In this document: in pieces, positions 31,717-33,950 of the stretch
Layout: the number at the start of each line of letters is the position of its first letter
Numbering within the stretch: position 1 is the first letter of the stretch
DNA from: Cytophagaceae bacterium
GTDB taxonomy: Bacteria; Bacteroidota; Bacteroidia; Cytophagales; Spirosomataceae
Reading direction: 5' to 3'
Length of the DNA: 33,950 nt
Assembly: GCA_017984215.1 (NCBI GenBank)
Contig: JAGOAA010000005.1
Coordinates: forward strand, 112,123-146,072
The notes under the pieces: generated by a model
The model's input: only the letters and a program-made list of their open reading frames with translations
Databases searched by the model: none
Told to the model about the DNA's origin: nothing
Program-made: the position numbers and the translations under genes

Positions 31717-32408
31717 TCGACACTCAATCGGAAACCCTCGCCGTGCAAATTCATTAATTGTACGCGAGGGTCTTCTTTTAAAAGCTTTCGTAATTTCGTC
31801 ATGTAGACATCCATGCTGCGCGCATTAAAGTAGGTGTCATCTCCCCAAATTAATTTCAAAGCATAAGAGCGACTAACCGGTCGGCCCAAGTTTTCACACA
31901 ACAACTTCATGAGCTCGTTTTCCTTTGGGGTAAACTTTTGTTCGTTCCCTTGAAAAACCAGACGCATTTTCGCGGGATAATACATAAAGTCCCCCAATGG
32001 AATTTCATCCGCTAAGGCAGGCAAGGATTTATCTGAATGCGTACGACGCAATACGGCCTCCATACGAGCGACAAGAACATCCATCGAAAATGGTTTCGTC
32101 AGGTAATCATCAGCCCCTACTTTAAAGCCTTGTAGGGTATCTTCCTCCATCGACTTTGCAGTTAAAAAAATGATAGGCACGTCTAAATGTGTTGCGCGAA
32201 TGTCTTTGGCTAAGGAGAACCCATCCTTCTTAGGCATCATGACGTCAAAAACACAGAGGTCAAAATGGCCTTTCACGAATAGGTCAAGTGCTTGATCCCC
32301 ATCATGCGCCCAAGCGACTTCGTACCCTTTTTTCTTCAAAAATTCCGCAAGCAATAAACCTAAATTAGGATCATCCTCCGCCAATAAAATACTTGGATTA
32401 GTTGCCAT
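31713..32408 (-). CDS. OmpR/PhoB-type response regulator
   Basis: The 231-aa protein has a receiver domain (about 5-120) with acidic residues Asp12-Asp13, phosphoacceptor Asp55 in FDVMMP, Thr in LTAKS and Lys in LTKPF. A winged-helix DNA-binding domain follows (about 135-228), with FTPKENELMKLLCENLGRPVSR and the recognition helix segment NARSMDVYMTKLRKLL. It is the partner of the upstream histidine kinase: its ATG overlaps the kinase stop by 11 bases, which points to translational coupling. Target genes are unknown. No terminator is seen at its end, where it overlaps the serS stop. Confidence 0.94.
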   Translation of the reverse strand: MATNPSILLAEDDPNLGLLLAEFLKKKGYEVAWAHDGDQALDLFVKGHFDLCVFDVMMPKKDGFSLAKDIRATHLDVPIIFLTAKSMEEDTLQGFKVGADDYLTKPFSMDVLVARMEAVLRRTHSDKSLPALADEIPLGDFMYYPAKMRLVFQGNEQKFTPKENELMKLLCENLGRPVSRSYALKLIWGDDTYFNARSMDVYMTKLRKLLKEDPRVQLMNLHGEGFRLSVD

Positions 32409-33950
32409 AAGGTATCGTCATTTCAAATGTACTTCCTTTGCCTAATTGGCTTTTTACATGAACGTTTCCGCCATGCGCCTCAACAATTTTCTTCACATAA
32501 CTCAAGCCCAACCCAAAGCCCTTAACATTATGGACATTCCCCGTAGGCACCCGGTAAAAGGGTTCAAAAACTTGAGTTAACACTTCTTTTTGCATCCCGA
32601 TTCCTTGATCAGTCACGCGAATTTTAAATCCAGCATCTTCAATGAAAGTTGCAATATTTATCTCCGGTGACTCTACGCTATACTTAACAGCGTTGTCAAT
32701 TAAATTATTCATCACATTACTCATGTGTACTTCATCGATCAATAGGTTCGCCGACTCCGTGGTAAGCGACGTGTGAATTGCCCCATTATTAGCCATCAAC
32801 ATCGGTTGGTTCATCTCAATAACCTGCTGAATCAGCGCGTTCACATCCACATTTTTCTTCTTGAGTACAATCTCTTCGCGTTCCATTTGAGCGGTCTGTA
32901 GAACACGCTCAACCTGCTGGCCTAAGCGTACATTTTCATCCTTGATAATTCCAAGATACCGCTGAACCGTCCCATTTTCCAGCACGCTCGTATCTTCCTG
33001 AATCAATTGCGTCGCCAATGAAATCGTCGATATAGGCGTCTTGAATTCATGCGTCATGTTATTGATAAAATCATTTTTGATTTCAGCCAATTTCTTTTGC
33101 TTGAGAATGGTCATCATGGCGATATAAAAACAGCCAATCATAATCAATAGCAAAATGGCCGAACCCAATAGATTCACTCCCATGGTTTGCCAAATAAAGC
33201 CCAAAGAATCCGGAAAATACACATGCAAAAACTGACCAGAGGCATGTAAATCATTCGGATATAATGATGCCATAAACTGTGGTGCGTGTTTTTTAATGTT
33301 GGCATGCGAGGCAAAAATCCAATCCTTGGCCAGCTTCGGAGCTTGAGGTGCGATACCAAAGGAATAAGCCAAATGAATGTTTTTAGCCGTTAATTCTTGC
33401 CGCAGTAGGCTATCGATGTAATGCGGTTCCACGCGTTGGGCAATCGGCCTTTCTTTAAACAAAAAATCCGAAAAAACTTCTTTCGCCATAGCCGTCTTTT
33501 GAATGACCTTGTCGACTTCCGTTTTCGCAACTTGGTTAATAGCTTTTCCGATAGCACGGCGATTCTTTTTGGATAATCCCTCCCGCCTCCGCAGGGATTT
33601 TTTCGCGCGCGCGATCCGCTGCTTATGAATATTGATGCTTTTATTTTTGGCAGGCACTCCGCTCAACATATCCGATAACTGTTGTTCTTCTTGCAACCTG
33701 CGCTGAATATCTTGTTCGGGATCTACATTAACCTGATATTCTTCTGTTATTTCAGCAATCTGTCCATTGGGCAGCATAAATGATTTGCGAACAAACATAA
33801 TATCCGATCGGACCTCATTGTGTATTGCTCCTAATTCATTTCGATGAGAAGGGTCTGGTCCGATGAATGATTCTGCAATTTTGTTTTCTGCAGGTGGAGG
33901 GGGAACAAACTCAGGATTTTTCTCAGAGGCTAATTTGGCCGATAATTCTT
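32398..33950 (-). CDS. Sensor histidine kinase, N-terminus beyond the right edge (partial)
   Basis: The frame continues without a stop to the last base of the window, so the Met at 33798 is internal and the gene is cut by the edge. The visible 516 residues begin in a probable periplasmic sensor part that includes a PPPP stretch and a highly basic helix (around KSLRRREGLSKKNRR). Then comes a TM helix (VNLLGSAILLLIMIGCFYIAMM), HisKA with the phosphoacceptor His in NNMTHEFKTPIS, and the HATPase domain with N-box NVMNNLIDNAVKYS, G1 DQGIGM and G2 GFGLGLSYVKKIVEAHGG. The first TM helix is presumably off the edge. The stimulus is unknown. It is followed by its response regulator with an 11-base overlap. 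Confidence 0.92.
   Translation of the reverse strand, partial: ELSAKLASEKNPEFVPPPPAENKIAESFIGPDPSHRNELGAIHNEVRSDIMFVRKSFMLPNGQIAEITEEYQVNVDPEQDIQRRLQEEQQLSDMLSGVPAKNKSINIHKQRIARAKKSLRRREGLSKKNRRAIGKAINQVAKTEVDKVIQKTAMAKEVFSDFLFKERPIAQRVEPHYIDSLLRQELTAKNIHLAYSFGIAPQAPKLAKDWIFASHANIKKHAPQFMASLYPNDLHASGQFLHVYFPDSLGFIWQTMGVNLLGSAILLLIMIGCFYIAMMTILKQKKLAEIKNDFINNMTHEFKTPISTISLATQLIQEDTSVLENGTVQRYLGIIKDENVRLGQQVERVLQTAQMEREEIVLKKKNVDVNALIQQVIEMNQPMLMANNGAIHTSLTTESANLLIDEVHMSNVMNNLIDNAVKYSVESPEINIATFIEDAGFKIRVTDQGIGMQKEVLTQVFEPFYRVPTGNVHNVKGFGLGLSYVKKIVEAHGGNVHVKSQLGKGSTFEMTIPYGN

Noticed and set aside
1-33950. Insertion sequences, phage genes, rRNA, toxin-antitoxin or defence islands
   Set aside because: No transposase, integrase, capsid, nuclease-helicase defence genes, toxin pairs or rRNA sequence were recognised.

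Overview
The window looks like a piece of a Bacteroidota chromosome, most likely a Cytophagales-type bacterium; genus cannot be assigned from sequence reading alone. The grounds are: a type IX secretion sorting domain on a secreted protein; the Bacteroidota layout exbB-exbD-exbD-tonB followed by a phosphate-binding-like lipoprotein and a TPR protein; lipoprotein and signal-peptide styles typical of the phylum; and at least ten copies of the phylum's promoter -7 element TAnnTTTG at the right distance from gene starts. Gene density is high, with many overlapping or abutting genes. I see no insertion sequence, prophage, CRISPR array or rRNA operon. One tRNA (Pro, GGG) is present.

Layout. 1-2.9 kb: a Rid-family protein without the catalytic Arg, then (minus) moaA and a heptose-7-phosphate-type kinase, with moaD divergent. 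2.9-7.8 kb (plus): nuoL, nuoM and a small TM2-domain protein in overlapping order, then a Tat-type hydroxypyruvate-isomerase-like protein, closed by a strong terminator. 7.8-10.9 kb: a degenerate heptamer repeat tract and a 957-aa secreted Ig-like protein with a T9SS sorting domain. 10.9-11.8 kb: tRNA-Pro and a convergent SDR oxidoreductase. 11.8-17.95 kb (minus): the TonB energising cluster (exbB, two exbD, tonB, a two-TM protein, a PBP-like lipoprotein, a TPR protein). 18.1-25.0 kb (plus): dciA-like DUF721, S66 LD-carboxypeptidase, YifB/ComM ATPase, secreted thioredoxin-like protein, M28 peptidase and a divergent FtsZ outside any dcw cluster. 25.0-27.7 kb: cutC (minus), a DUF2795 protein (plus), glpD (minus). 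27.8-31.7 kb (plus): a membrane-anchored YfgM-like TPR protein, then ribH-lysC-serS. 31.7-33.95 kb (minus): a two-component pair whose histidine kinase runs off the right edge.

Most of this is housekeeping or core envelope biology. The parts most worth a second look are the FtsZ with altered signature motifs standing alone, the nuoL-nuoM pair without other complex I genes and with an enlarged NuoM loop, the TonB cluster with an unnamed two-TM protein, the period-7 repeats that supply coding sequence in one place and a 5' leader in another, and several hairpins placed at or inside gene ends. I found no convincing entirely new system.
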